The notes beneath the pieces are model-generated. The model was not told the origin of the DNA and did no database searches. It saw only the letters and a list, made by a program, of their open reading frames with translations. This document shows positions 19,101 through 26,202 of a DNA stretch of 64,000 nt, in pieces (the stretch's first letter is position 1; the number at the start of each line of letters is the position of its first letter). The position numbers were made by a program, and so were the translations under genes. The stretch comes from JAKPUX01 sp964436305. Its GTDB lineage: Bacteria; Zhuqueibacterota; Zhuqueibacteria; Residuimicrobiales; Residuimicrobiaceae. The DNA is taken from contig CAYTCI010000005.1 in NCBI GenBank assembly GCA_964436305.1, forward strand, positions 24,080-88,079, written 5' to 3'.

Positions 19101-19685
19101 GCCGGCGAGCTGCCCGCGGGGCTGCTGCAACTGCTCGACGGCTTTATCGCCTACACGCCGACAGTGATGAAATACAGCCTGCCGCCCTTTCTGCCCGGGG
19201 CGGCGCTGGTCACTGGTCCCACAGTCTATGATTCCTGGAACGTCCCGGCGTTCTATATCCCGCTGGAGGATCTGCGCGAGGGTTGGCAAAAATCGGGTTC
19301 ACTCGGCCAGCAGATCTACGGCGCCGGTGCGCCCCTGGTCTTTGCGGCCGAGCTGGCCACTGGAGTCGATGGCGGCGCAAGCGAGCCTGCGCTGCCCCGG
19401 CTGGCACTGCTGGAGAACTATCCCAACCCCTTCAACGCCGGCACACGGATTCGCTGGCAGCTGCCGGAGGCGGGCCGGGAGAGCAAGAGCGGATACACCT
19501 TGACGATTTTCGATATTCTCGGCCGCAAAGTGCGCACCTTGCCGGTAAATACAAATTCGGGTCAAGGCGACCTTTTCTGGGACGGCCGGGATGATGCTGC
19601 CGGGGCGGTCAGCGGCGGCCTCTACCTGATCGTCCTCGAGGGCAGCGGCCGGCGGCTGGTGCGCAAGGCGCTGCTGCTGCGCTGA
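16164..19685 (+). CDS. T9SS-exported multidomain protein: DNRLRE/CBM96-like domain plus toroid glycosidase-like region
   Basis: The start is taken at the second ATG (GAGG 9 bases upstream; the ATG at 16155 touches the GAGG). The 1173-residue product has a signal peptide. A DNRLRE/CBM96-like jelly roll follows (about 25-235: 'LLRLDLSTLPAESRIDSAWL', 'HAWTEGSGDD', 'TQAWLSQPDSNFGLLLRE'), then Ig-like segments (to about 430) and a beta-sandwich (about 435-680). An alpha-helical toroid (about 690-1040) carries 'QEGDSWYALHIHLGLARLA', 'EYDVTGGYLYLMLDAW' and 'YTYEAHMTAATCAALARL'. The C-terminal sorting domain is 'LLENYPNPFNAGTRIRW' to 'RKALLLR'. The order of beta-sandwich then toroid is usual for polysaccharide lyases and clan GH-L glycosidases; I could not name the family. 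It is likely a cell-surface enzyme of the operon's glycan. Confidence 0.65.
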   Translation: MPNMAKIGLFLLTLLVSLPLFAQEELILQQGRSGYSGCQDAHIHANKPDWNTGGEEGLEATGNGGEADAKHALLRLDLSTLPAESRIDSAWLELYLVKRRTPQGAAKTLAVYRLNHAWTEGSGDDASGYDGRPAATGEVCWSHAGYPDTPWALPGANGVPQDHAALAEDDLRIDPADPAGHWYRWQVTALTQAWLSQPDSNFGLLLREPAVSAAAGILNFASAQFAADSLRPRLRLLLASSSPQTTALTMTAAAASGALTVHWPCRGDANGDGSAEIALARAGDAQWGPRQRMEKSAAGYNYTFTPLTFGRYHLRGWLSDPDGIQGEATQTLFNIELAANTSRAGALYATLLNDNSVQVELTFSDDGDADNSALLAHKSATVLDWLEDGPMARTPGRFSQRLTGLSGGEQYDLRVTLRDPDGVSGDSLFTARITIPSATGAVRLLSQGPKAFELQSGAFTVLYDSARTGAALWLASAQGRQYVVRNTIANGLPFAVLDPTLIDSIRIATSSESIEVTMEGHWGSLRQQAIMTAYPGHPGLLHWQCRLSGAAGITIPNGAAECTFFDRERNYGVSSNIVSWVQQSPYAAGVTSGYDPLALEGTLLYFQNFTALNDYFALQRTAPRECVRLTSTGFGFERPGGSRPLRSEPTILNDAWLFLTPGKPAGESAMAEGFLAALADIYNGIDKPGLEETDWQETAGRLLTDLGDVRCQSTVGGQTLLRSYVGVPRLNNAEAISQLDVLVALRRYEAVHGEVSPLDDHLAENLWQFYNLRLNTMVNDAPNEGVQEGDSWYALHIHLGLARLARLGDPSARTLLFLSLPKVIRFARAVNYDFPVFFRYTDDSAISGHEYDVTGGYLYLMLDAWQLSGEDSYLAEAKLAAEHIAGHGFNYTYEAHMTAATCAALARLFQITGERRYLELSYMPFANLMAISWLWECDYGYAAEYRTFFGLSPMAGAAVITPMEQHQSWSYLREYREIAAGELPAGLLQLLDGFIAYTPTVMKYSLPPFLPGAALVTGPTVYDSWNVPAFYIPLEDLREGWQKSGSLGQQIYGAGAPLVFAAELATGVDGGASEPALPRLALLENYPNPFNAGTRIRWQLPEAGRESKSGYTLTIFDILGRKVRTLPVNTNSGQGDLFWDGRDDAAGAVSGGLYLIVLEGSGRRLVRKALLLR

Positions 19686-19715
19686 GGAGTTGGATAAGGG
19701 AGAATCATACTGAAG

Positions 19716-21074
19716 ATGCGCAAGCTCATCTTGCCGGTCCTGCTCGGCCTGGCGTGTGCCCGGGCGCCGGAGGAGCCGATCCTCGCCCGCGCCGGCGGCC
19801 GGGTCATCACCCGCACCGGGTTCGTCGAGCGCGCCGAATTCAGCCCGGAGGTCCGCTTTCAGGGACCGGAATCGAAGCGGGCCGGCTATCTGCTCGATCT
19901 GCTGATTGACGAAAAACTGGCGGCCCAGGCGGCGGAGGCAGCAGGAGCGGATACCACGACGGCCATCCGGCAACTGGCCGGGTACATCGAGGAGATGGCC
20001 ATGGCGCGCGAACTCTTCCGCATCGAGGTTCGCGACAAGGTGAAGCTGGATCGGGCCGAGGTCGACCGCGCCGTCCAGCGGCAGGCACAGGTCCGCAAGG
20101 TGGACTATCTGGTCTTCGAGGATGAAGCGCTGGCGCGCCATTATCAGCAGCAGCTGGCGGCGGGTGAGCCTTTCAGCGCGGTACTGCATGCTCTCTACGG
20201 CGCGCCCGCCGATACCACGGCCAACCGCCGGCTCATCCGCTGGGGGGAAAATGAGCCGGCCATCGAGGAGGCCGCCTGGTCCCTTGAACCCGGCCGGACC
20301 TCCGGCGTCATCGGGATCAACGGTGCCTTTATGGTGCTGCGGCTGGAGGAGATCACCTCGGCGCCGGCGCTGACCGAGAGCGATCTCGCGCAGCGGACCC
20401 GCCGCGCCCGAACGGTGCTGCGCAATCGTCTGGAAGCCGCGGCAAGCGACCGTTTTATCGCCGCTTTCGCACTGGAGAAGAAACTGCAGTTCAACCGTCA
20501 GCTGGTGGGCCGAGCCGCCGAGGAACTGGCCGGCCTCGAGGCCGCTTCAGAGGGCGCCGGCAGCGCCCTGCCGGCGGAACGCCCGGCTGCAGCCGAGATC
20601 GTCCCCGATGCCCGGCGGAGGCTGGCCGCCGAGCTGACGACGCCGCTGGCCAGCTGGAACGGCGGATCTATCACCCTCGGAGAGCTGCTGGAACGGTGGC
20701 AGGGCGCCGGTTTTACCTCCGGACAGACCACGCTGCCGGCCCGCCGCCGGGCGATCGTGCGCCGCTTCAGCCTGATCGTGCGCGATACCATGCTGGCGCA
20801 GGAGGCACGGCGGCGCGGGCTGGAACAAACACCGGCCGTGCGCGCCGAGGTGCGCAGCTGGCGCGATCACTACCTCGCCCTGGCCTGGCAGGAGCAATTG
20901 GAGAAGCACGGAAAGAGAGCTGCGGCTGAGCTGGGACAGCTGAGGAGAGAGAATGCCGTTCAGGCCGACAGCGCCATGCTGCGAGGGATCGAGCTCAGTC
21001 CCATTCCGCTGCTGGCGCTGCGCCCCGGGCAATACAACGCCCGGGTGACGCCGCCATGGATTGTTTTTGAGTGA
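19716..21074 (+). CDS. Parvulin/SurA-like peptidyl-prolyl isomerase lipoprotein
   Basis: This 452-residue protein has a lipobox at Cys14 (LLGLAC). An N-terminal SurA-like helical segment ('LLDLLIDEKLAAQAAEAAG', 'YIEEMAMARELFRIEVR') leads into a parvulin-type region (about 130-215). That region shows 'VRKVDYLVFEDEALARHY' and 'EEAAWSLEPGRTSGVIGING', the usual pattern for foldase domains. A second helical region follows (about 300-400). By family knowledge such proteins help outer-membrane or secreted proteins fold in the periplasm. Its place between a large T9SS cargo gene (30 bases upstream) and the GH130 gene suggests a dedicated chaperone for the operon's exported proteins. Isomerase activity is not assured, since the parvulin core is poorly conserved. 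Confidence 0.75.
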   Translation: MRKLILPVLLGLACARAPEEPILARAGGRVITRTGFVERAEFSPEVRFQGPESKRAGYLLDLLIDEKLAAQAAEAAGADTTTAIRQLAGYIEEMAMARELFRIEVRDKVKLDRAEVDRAVQRQAQVRKVDYLVFEDEALARHYQQQLAAGEPFSAVLHALYGAPADTTANRRLIRWGENEPAIEEAAWSLEPGRTSGVIGINGAFMVLRLEEITSAPALTESDLAQRTRRARTVLRNRLEAAASDRFIAAFALEKKLQFNRQLVGRAAEELAGLEAASEGAGSALPAERPAAAEIVPDARRRLAAELTTPLASWNGGSITLGELLERWQGAGFTSGQTTLPARRRAIVRRFSLIVRDTMLAQEARRRGLEQTPAVRAEVRSWRDHYLALAWQEQLEKHGKRAAAELGQLRRENAVQADSAMLRGIELSPIPLLALRPGQYNARVTPPWIVFE

Positions 21075-21120
21075 GGATAACCAACATTCAGGTCAAATGG
21101 ACCTAACAAGAGGCAAGACC

Positions 21121-22062
21121 ATGTCACACGCTGAATTCAAGGAACTCTTCACCCGCCATCCGCGGAATCCGGTCATCGTCACCGCGGACCTGCCCTACCA
21201 GGCCAATACGGTCTTCAATGCCGCGGCGGCGCTGGTCGGCGGCGAAACCCTGCTGTTGATCCGCATCGAAGACCGGCGCGGCATCTCGCATTTGACAGTG
21301 GCCCGCAGCAAGGATGGCATCAGCGACTGGCGGGTCGATCCCCAGCCCACCTTTCCGCCCGATCCGGACCATTATCCCGAGGAGCTCTGGGGCGTCGAGG
21401 ATCCGCGCATCACCTGGATGGAGGAACTCGGCGAGTACTATTTCACCTATACTGCCTACTCCCAGGATGGCCCCCTGGTATCACTGGCTCGCACGAAAGA
21501 TTTCAGGCGCTTTACCCGCCTCGGCGGGGTGCTGCTGCCCGAGAACAAGGATGCCGCCCTCTTTCCCCGGCGCATCAACGGCCGCTACGCCATGCTCCAC
21601 CGCCATGTCCTCCACAGCGGCGCCCACATCTGGATCGCCTTCTCTCCCGACCTCAAGCATTGGGGCGACCATCAGATCGTCATGCGCGCCCGCTCCGGCG
21701 GCTGGTGGGACGCCAACAAGATCGGCCTCTCACCGCAGCCGATCCCCACGCCCGAGGGCTGGCTCGTCCTCTATCACGGCGTTCGCGTGACCGGCGGCGG
21801 GGTGATCTACCGCCTGGGGCTGGCCCTGCTCGATCTGGAGGATCCGCGGCGGTTCCTGCGCCGCAGCGAGGAGTGGATCTTCGGCCCGATGGAGAGCTAT
21901 GAACGCCAGGGGGATGTCGACAATGTCGTTTTTCCCTGCGGCTGGACCCAGCAGGGCGACGAACTGCGCCTCTATTACGGCGGAGCCGACACCTGCATCG
22001 CCCTGGCGACCGCCAGCCTCAGGGAACTGCTCGACTACCTCCGGAGCTGTCCGGAAAAATGA
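21121..22062 (+). CDS. GH130 family beta-mannoside phosphorylase or hydrolase
   Basis: The start is set at the ATG with AAGAGG 7 bases upstream; an in-frame GTG/TTG extension to 21061 overlaps the previous gene. The 313-residue, signal-less protein has the five-bladed propeller layout of GH130. The catalytic-acid motif is 'WGVEDPRITW' (Asp94), with 'NKDAALFPRRINGRY', 'GGWWDANKIGLS' and 'WLVLYHGV' blades. GH130 enzymes cleave beta-1,2- or beta-1,4-mannosides, mostly by phosphorolysis to mannose 1-phosphate. Lack of a signal peptide fits a cytosolic role after import by the ABC transporter encoded upstream. Whether it is a phosphorylase or hydrolase cannot be read with certainty here. It is the last gene of the plus-strand operon; the next gene is convergent, 9 bases away. 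Confidence 0.88.
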   Translation: MSHAEFKELFTRHPRNPVIVTADLPYQANTVFNAAAALVGGETLLLIRIEDRRGISHLTVARSKDGISDWRVDPQPTFPPDPDHYPEELWGVEDPRITWMEELGEYYFTYTAYSQDGPLVSLARTKDFRRFTRLGGVLLPENKDAALFPRRINGRYAMLHRHVLHSGAHIWIAFSPDLKHWGDHQIVMRARSGGWWDANKIGLSPQPIPTPEGWLVLYHGVRVTGGGVIYRLGLALLDLEDPRRFLRRSEEWIFGPMESYERQGDVDNVVFPCGWTQQGDELRLYYGGADTCIALATASLRELLDYLRSCPEK

Positions 22063-22071
22063 GCGCCCGGG

Positions 22072-23289
22072 CTACCGGCCGCCGCTGAACGCCCGGTACA
22101 AGCGCACCGCATGGTGCTTCGGCGCCTGATAATAGGCCTCCGGCGTCATATCGAGCGTCACCTGCCGCCGCGCGGGCTGGACGACCGGTCGGGTAGCGGC
22201 GAAGCGCCGGATCACCTCCGCATGCGGCTTGAGCGAGCCGTCGGGGCGCACCAGGCCGAAAAAGCGCTCATGCCAGGCCTGATCGCAGGGCGGCCGGTCA
22301 TAAAGCTCGGGGATATAGTCGGCATAACACCAGATCATCGCCCCCAGGGCGCCCACCTCCACCAGCTTGGGCAGCACCGCTTCGATATAGCCTGCAAGAT
22401 CCTCTTCAGAGGCCATGAATTGGCGGAAGGGAGTACCGTAGCGACTCCATTCGTGGACGAAGGAGGCCTGGCCCGGCGCCGCAGTACAGCCGCCGAACTC
22501 CTCCATCAGGGAGGGTTTGCCGCAGAGCGCCGTGGTCAGGGCGCAGAGAAAGGGGACGAAATCACTGTCGAGCGGGCCATTGGACCAGTCCGCATACATT
22601 GGATAGCCGTGCATCACCGGGATGTCGACCTCGCCAAAGACGTCGTGGATGCGCAGTCCGTTGTCCTCGAGGAGGCTGGCGACATGCAGGCCGCAGGTGA
22701 CCGGATGGTTTGGATCGATCTCGCGGATGAGGGCGGTCATCCGCCGGGTCCACGCCCTTCCTCCGGCAGCATCGTCCGGCCAGGCGAAGATATCCGGCTC
22801 GTTGCCGAGGTTCCAGACCTCAATGGCCGGATGCTCGCGGAAGCGCGAGACCACGGTGCTCAGCTGCAGTTCCGCTGCGCGCAGGACCAGCGGGTCGGTG
22901 AAGGGGTTGCGGTAGCCGCAGTCGACCACACGCCCGCCGCTGACCACCTGCCAGATGCGCGGCGGCATCGGCTGGCCCGGCTGCAGCATCCAGGCAGGGG
23001 TCCAGGAGGGACCGCTCATGTGGCCGGTGAAAAAGGTCACGTTGAGGCGCAGGCCCTGGCTGCTGGCAATGTCGCAGACCTGCCCGAAATGGTTGAGCGC
23101 CGCCGGATCGACAACATCCGGGGCCGGCTGCCAATCCTCCCAGAGGAGGAAGAGGCGCACCACCTCCAGGCCGATCTCCCGGATAACCGCAAACTCCTCC
23201 CGAACCTCCCCGGCATCGAAATCCTGCCACCAGTACATGGCCTTGCGCCGCGGCCAATAGTTGACGCCCAAACGGAAGGGCTGCTGCAT
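22072..23289 (-). CDS. GH5-like (COG3934-type) beta-mannanase/cellulase, cytosolic
   Basis: This 405-residue TIM-barrel glycosidase has no signal peptide. The catalytic acid/base is in 'WNLGNEPD' (Glu164) and the nucleophile in 'SLMEEFGG' (Glu264), the spacing of clan GH-A. The start 'FRLGVNYWPRR' and 'IGLEVVRLFLLWEDWQP' also match this group of endo-1,4-beta-mannosidase-like enzymes. It probably hydrolyses a beta-linked hexose oligosaccharide inside the cell. Transcription is convergent with the GH130 gene, 9 bases apart, so it is not part of that operon even if it acts on the same material. Exact GH family (GH5 versus related GH-A families) is uncertain. Confidence 0.8.
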   Translation of the reverse strand: MQQPFRLGVNYWPRRKAMYWWQDFDAGEVREEFAVIREIGLEVVRLFLLWEDWQPAPDVVDPAALNHFGQVCDIASSQGLRLNVTFFTGHMSGPSWTPAWMLQPGQPMPPRIWQVVSGGRVVDCGYRNPFTDPLVLRAAELQLSTVVSRFREHPAIEVWNLGNEPDIFAWPDDAAGGRAWTRRMTALIREIDPNHPVTCGLHVASLLEDNGLRIHDVFGEVDIPVMHGYPMYADWSNGPLDSDFVPFLCALTTALCGKPSLMEEFGGCTAAPGQASFVHEWSRYGTPFRQFMASEEDLAGYIEAVLPKLVEVGALGAMIWCYADYIPELYDRPPCDQAWHERFFGLVRPDGSLKPHAEVIRRFAATRPVVQPARRQVTLDMTPEAYYQAPKHHAVRLYRAFSGGR

Positions 23290-23365
23290 GGCTCTACCCT
23301 CTCTGTTTTTTTTGTGTCAAGCGATGCCGGCGAGGAACCTCTCCGCATCAACGCGCTGAACTGGT

Positions 23366-23542
23366 CTAGTCGGGATCCTTGGCGCTGCCTTTTGCTTTTC
23401 GATAAATTATAGCACCGATCAGGATTATGGCCACTCCCAGGCTGAAAAAAACAATCTTGACCCCGAGCAGGGCCACGATCAGGAATAGTGCTCCGGCGAT
23501 GATCAACATCATTCCGCCGGTTTTTGGATTGGCTGCGGGCAT
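23366..23542 (-). CDS. Small two-helix membrane protein (58 residues)
   Basis: An ATG at 23542 is preceded by a strong GGAGGAA ribosome site 3 bases away and opens a 58-codon frame. After a short polar start (MPAANPKTGG) come two hydrophobic stretches, about 11-30 and 31-47, separated by a lysine. A basic tail (YRKAKGSAKDPD) follows. This is the layout of a small inner-membrane hairpin protein. No family was recognised. It lies 32 bases downstream of the methyltransferase gene on the same strand and may be co-transcribed with it. Confidence 0.7.
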   Translation of the reverse strand: MPAANPKTGGMMLIIAGALFLIVALLGVKIVFFSLGVAIILIGAIIYRKAKGSAKDPD

Positions 23543-23574
23543 GGATTCCTCCGGTTGTCTTGTGAGTAACAGGG

Positions 23575-24171
23575 CTATAATAGAATGAAGAGATAGTCCA
23601 TGGCAATGGTGATGGGCTCTCCTGCAGGATATTTTTGCGCACGGTCGATGGCCACCTGCCCCTGCCCCTTGATCCGTTCTTCCAGCCGGGCCCGGTTGTC
23701 GAAGGCCTGAACCGTGTGGAAATCAGCACGGCGCCTGATACCGGCGGTCGCGAGGGCGGCAAAGCTGCGCTCGATCTTCACCTCTTCGCAGGTATGCCAG
23801 GCCCATTCCGAACCCGGTGCGTGATCGAAGATGATGATCTCCGGCGCCAGCGTGCGGGCGTGCGCGATGGCGGCAGCGGGATCCTCCATCTCATGCAGGC
23901 TGAATTCAAAGACCACTACATCAACCTTGCGACGGTGCACCAAAAAATCCTCGAGAAAAAAGTGCATCCTTTCCTTGAGGGTGTCCTCAACCATTTTTTT
24001 CATCAAGGCTTCAAGGGCAGTCGGATCGCTGTCGACCGCCGCGATCTCGCGAGCCTGGCGATAGAGTTCGATCAACTGTCCCTCTCCAGCGCCAACCAAA
24101 CAGACGCTTTTGTTGGTAAAAGAGTAACATTCCCGCAAATTGAGCACAAGCTGTACCAGATCGGTGGCCAT
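23575..24171 (-). CDS. Class I SAM-dependent methyltransferase-like protein
   Basis: This 198-residue protein starts at an ATG with AGGAG 8 bases upstream. The SAM-binding motif I is 'SVCLVGAGEGQLIELY', with the acidic motif II residue in 'IAAVDSDPTAL', and 'VDVVVFEFSLHEMEDP' at the motif IV position. The chain then reads as a compact Rossmann methyltransferase. Substrate is unknown. It lies upstream of the 58-residue membrane protein on the same strand and is divergent from the alkyltransferase-like gene. Confidence 0.75.
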   Translation of the reverse strand: MATDLVQLVLNLRECYSFTNKSVCLVGAGEGQLIELYRQAREIAAVDSDPTALEALMKKMVEDTLKERMHFFLEDFLVHRRKVDVVVFEFSLHEMEDPAAAIAHARTLAPEIIIFDHAPGSEWAWHTCEEVKIERSFAALATAGIRRRADFHTVQAFDNRARLEERIKGQGQVAIDRAQKYPAGEPITIAMDYLFILL

Positions 24172-24288
24172 TGACAGGCTCCTTCACCATGTGCGCGACC
24201 TTTGGCGCGCCGGGGTCAGATCGGGGGGCTAATCTCCCTCCCGCCGGCGACGAGGCGGGATCGGCTCCACGCCAAGCCAAAATACTCC

Positions 24289-24316
24289 TTGCAACTGAGC
24301 GGTGGACTCTTAAATT
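24289..24316 (+). promoter_or_regulatory. Possible sigma70-type promoter before the alkyltransferase-like gene
   Basis: TTGCAA (24289-24294) and TAAATT (24311-24316) are spaced 16 bases apart in a locally AT-rich stretch. The coding ATG is only 7 bases further on and no Shine-Dalgarno site is visible, so transcription from here would give an almost leaderless mRNA. The match is modest and promoter consensus in this lineage is not known to me. Confidence 0.25.
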
Positions 24317-24322
24317 TAATAC

Positions 24323-24631
24323 ATGGCAAGCATATTTCAAAGCATCCACGAGCTGGTGGCGAAAATTCCTCCAGGCAGAGTGGCCACCTACGGACAGATA
24401 GCGGCGATGCTGGGGGTGCCGGGTGGCGCCCGCACCGTCGGCTGGGCGATGCATGGTTTGCCGGAGGGCAGTGAAGTGCCCTGGCATCGGGTGATCGGCG
24501 TCGGCGGCTGTGTCCGCCTGCCCGAGTACACCGGCAGGGCGGTACAAGTGATGCTGCTGCGTCAGGAGGGGGTTGAAGTGGATGGCCGCGGGCGGATCGA
24601 TCTGGAAAAATATCAGTGGGTGGTGGACTGA
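24323..24631 (+). CDS. Alkyltransferase-like (ATL) DNA-binding protein
   Basis: This 102-residue protein matches the DNA-binding domain of O6-alkylguanine transferases. The Arg finger and helix-turn-helix region is 'GRVATYGQIAAMLGVPGGAR', followed by 'VGWAMHG'. The catalytic PCHR motif is replaced by 'VPWHRVIG', with Trp54 where the reactive cysteine would be. This is the defining change of ATL proteins. By family knowledge they bind alkylated guanines without repairing them and flag the lesion for nucleotide excision repair. An in-frame TAA 6 bases upstream fixes the ATG as the start. Confidence 0.9.
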   Translation: MASIFQSIHELVAKIPPGRVATYGQIAAMLGVPGGARTVGWAMHGLPEGSEVPWHRVIGVGGCVRLPEYTGRAVQVMLLRQEGVEVDGRGRIDLEKYQWVVD

Positions 24632-24704
24632 GAGAGGTGGTCCGGAGTGCCCGGGCAATGGATAAATTCCCGGCTGCAAGTAAAACCAATTCAAGGAGGT
24701 ACCT

Positions 24705-25595
24705 GTGAGCTGTTCCAGATTAATACCCTTGCTCCTGTTGGCGGCGTGGCTCCCGGCAGCGGGGCAAAAGACGCCGGTTCTTCCGGTAAACTATGAGGAG
24801 CTCACCTCGCCGCAATTTGTGCAGGCGGTTACCTCCAGTCACGGCACCTGCATCATTCCCATCGGCATCCTGGAAAAACATGGGCCGCATCTGCCGCTTG
24901 GAACCGATCTGATCGATGCGCGCAAGATTGCCCTGACGGCAGCCGCCCGCGAGTATGCCGTGGTCTTTCCCCCCTATTATTTTGGCCAGATCAACGAAGC
25001 CAAACATCAGCCTGGTACAGTAGCGTACAAACATGAACTCGTCTGGGATTTGCTGCAGGCGACGTGCGATGAACTGGCGCGCAACGGCATGAAAAAGATC
25101 ATCCTGGTCAACGGCCATGGCGGCAACAACTATCTGCTGCGTTACTTCTGCCAGGCGCAGATGGAGGAGCCGCACGATTATGCGGTCCTCCTGTTTATGC
25201 CTGCCGAGGATGCGGCCTTTGCCAGCAAGATCGCCGCGATGAAGAAAACGAAAACCGGCGGCCATGCCGATGAGGAAGAGACCGCCATGATGCTGTCGCA
25301 TCGGCCGGAGCTGGTCCATCTGGATCAGGCCAACACGCAATCCGGCACAGATCTGGCGCGTCTGGCGGATCTGCCCAACCTCTTCACCGGCATTTGGTGG
25401 TTTGCCCGCTTCCCCAATCACTATGCCGGCGATGGTGCCCCCGCGCAGGCCGAACTGGGCAAGCTGATCATCGAGCACGAGGTGGATCAGCTGGTTAAAA
25501 TGATCGTCAGTGTCAAGGCGGATAATAAAGTCCTGCAGCTGCAGCAGGAATTCTATGACAAGGCGGAGCACCCGCTCGAGACCAGGCCGGAATGA
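24705..25595 (+). CDS. Exported creatininase-family amidohydrolase
   Basis: This 296-residue protein starts at GTG with GGAGG 6 bases upstream. It has a signal peptide ('SCSRLIPLLLLAAWLPAAG') without a lipobox. The creatininase metal-site pattern is present: 'GILEKHGPHLPLGTD' (Glu57, His62, Asp68), 'VNGHGGNNYLL' (His138) and 'HADEEETAMM' (Glu190-192). Family members hydrolyse cyclic or linear amides such as creatinine or formamidopyrimidines, usually in the cytosol. The signal peptide indicates a periplasmic form. Its substrate is unknown. The downstream gene is convergent. Confidence 0.85.
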   Translation: MSCSRLIPLLLLAAWLPAAGQKTPVLPVNYEELTSPQFVQAVTSSHGTCIIPIGILEKHGPHLPLGTDLIDARKIALTAAAREYAVVFPPYYFGQINEAKHQPGTVAYKHELVWDLLQATCDELARNGMKKIILVNGHGGNNYLLRYFCQAQMEEPHDYAVLLFMPAEDAAFASKIAAMKKTKTGGHADEEETAMMLSHRPELVHLDQANTQSGTDLARLADLPNLFTGIWWFARFPNHYAGDGAPAQAELGKLIIEHEVDQLVKMIVSVKADNKVLQLQQEFYDKAEHPLETRPE

Positions 25596-25668
25596 GCGGT
25601 AGTACGTCCCGGGTTGCAGCGGTCACCGCTTGCCAAGGTACTATGCTCCTGGATGGGCCAATTCCTGA

Positions 25669-26136
25669 TCAGGGATGCTTCACCTTCTGCTGGAGCATCC
25701 CGATGGTCTTGAGCAACCGCTGGTCGCGGGTCTCCTGCTTTTTCGCCTCCTCGATCCAGCGCACATACTCTTTCCTGTTGGTATAGGAGAGCCCGTCAAA
25801 CCAGCGTCCGGCCTCGGGATTTTCATCGAGCAGCCGGCCCAGGTCGGCGGGGATCGCCACCTCGCGAGGCTCGTCATCCCTCCGCAGCACAACATGGACC
25901 TGATCGCCCGGGTTCTTGCCGATGGCAACCCGCATCGCCTGGGTCAATCCAAGCCAGTGGCAGGGCGAGCCCACCTTCACCAGCGAGCCGCGGTATTCGT
26001 GGCCGTCGAAAGTCGCCACCACCTTCACCCGGCCCTTGACGCCGAATTCCTCTTCCACGTGGTACGGAAATTCGATAAAGGCGGCATCCAGGCCGGGATG
26101 CTTCTGGATCACCGCATCAAATTCATAACTCTTCAT
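25669..26136 (-). CDS. DUF1905 / YdeI-OmpD-associated family protein
   Basis: The start is set at the ATG with GGAG 9 bases upstream, giving 155 residues; an in-frame extension to 26193 has no ribosome site. The N-terminal half has the DUF1905 pattern ('EEEFGVKGRVKVVATFDGH', 'RGSLVKVG', 'GKNPGDQVHVVLRRDDEPRE'). The C-terminal half is the YdeI/OmpD-associated helical segment ('NPEAGRWFDGLSYTNRKEYV', 'WIEEAKKQETRDQRLLKTI'). The family is cytosolic and poorly understood; some members are linked to bacteriocin or stress resistance. No link to the neighbouring peptidase is evident. Confidence 0.8.
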   Translation of the reverse strand: MKSYEFDAVIQKHPGLDAAFIEFPYHVEEEFGVKGRVKVVATFDGHEYRGSLVKVGSPCHWLGLTQAMRVAIGKNPGDQVHVVLRRDDEPREVAIPADLGRLLDENPEAGRWFDGLSYTNRKEYVRWIEEAKKQETRDQRLLKTIGMLQQKVKHP

Positions 26137-26202
26137 GACATCACTCCGGTAGTAATCGGCGGTGAATTCGCAGCCCCTGCAGCAGCAGATCATTTCCTGC
26201 CG

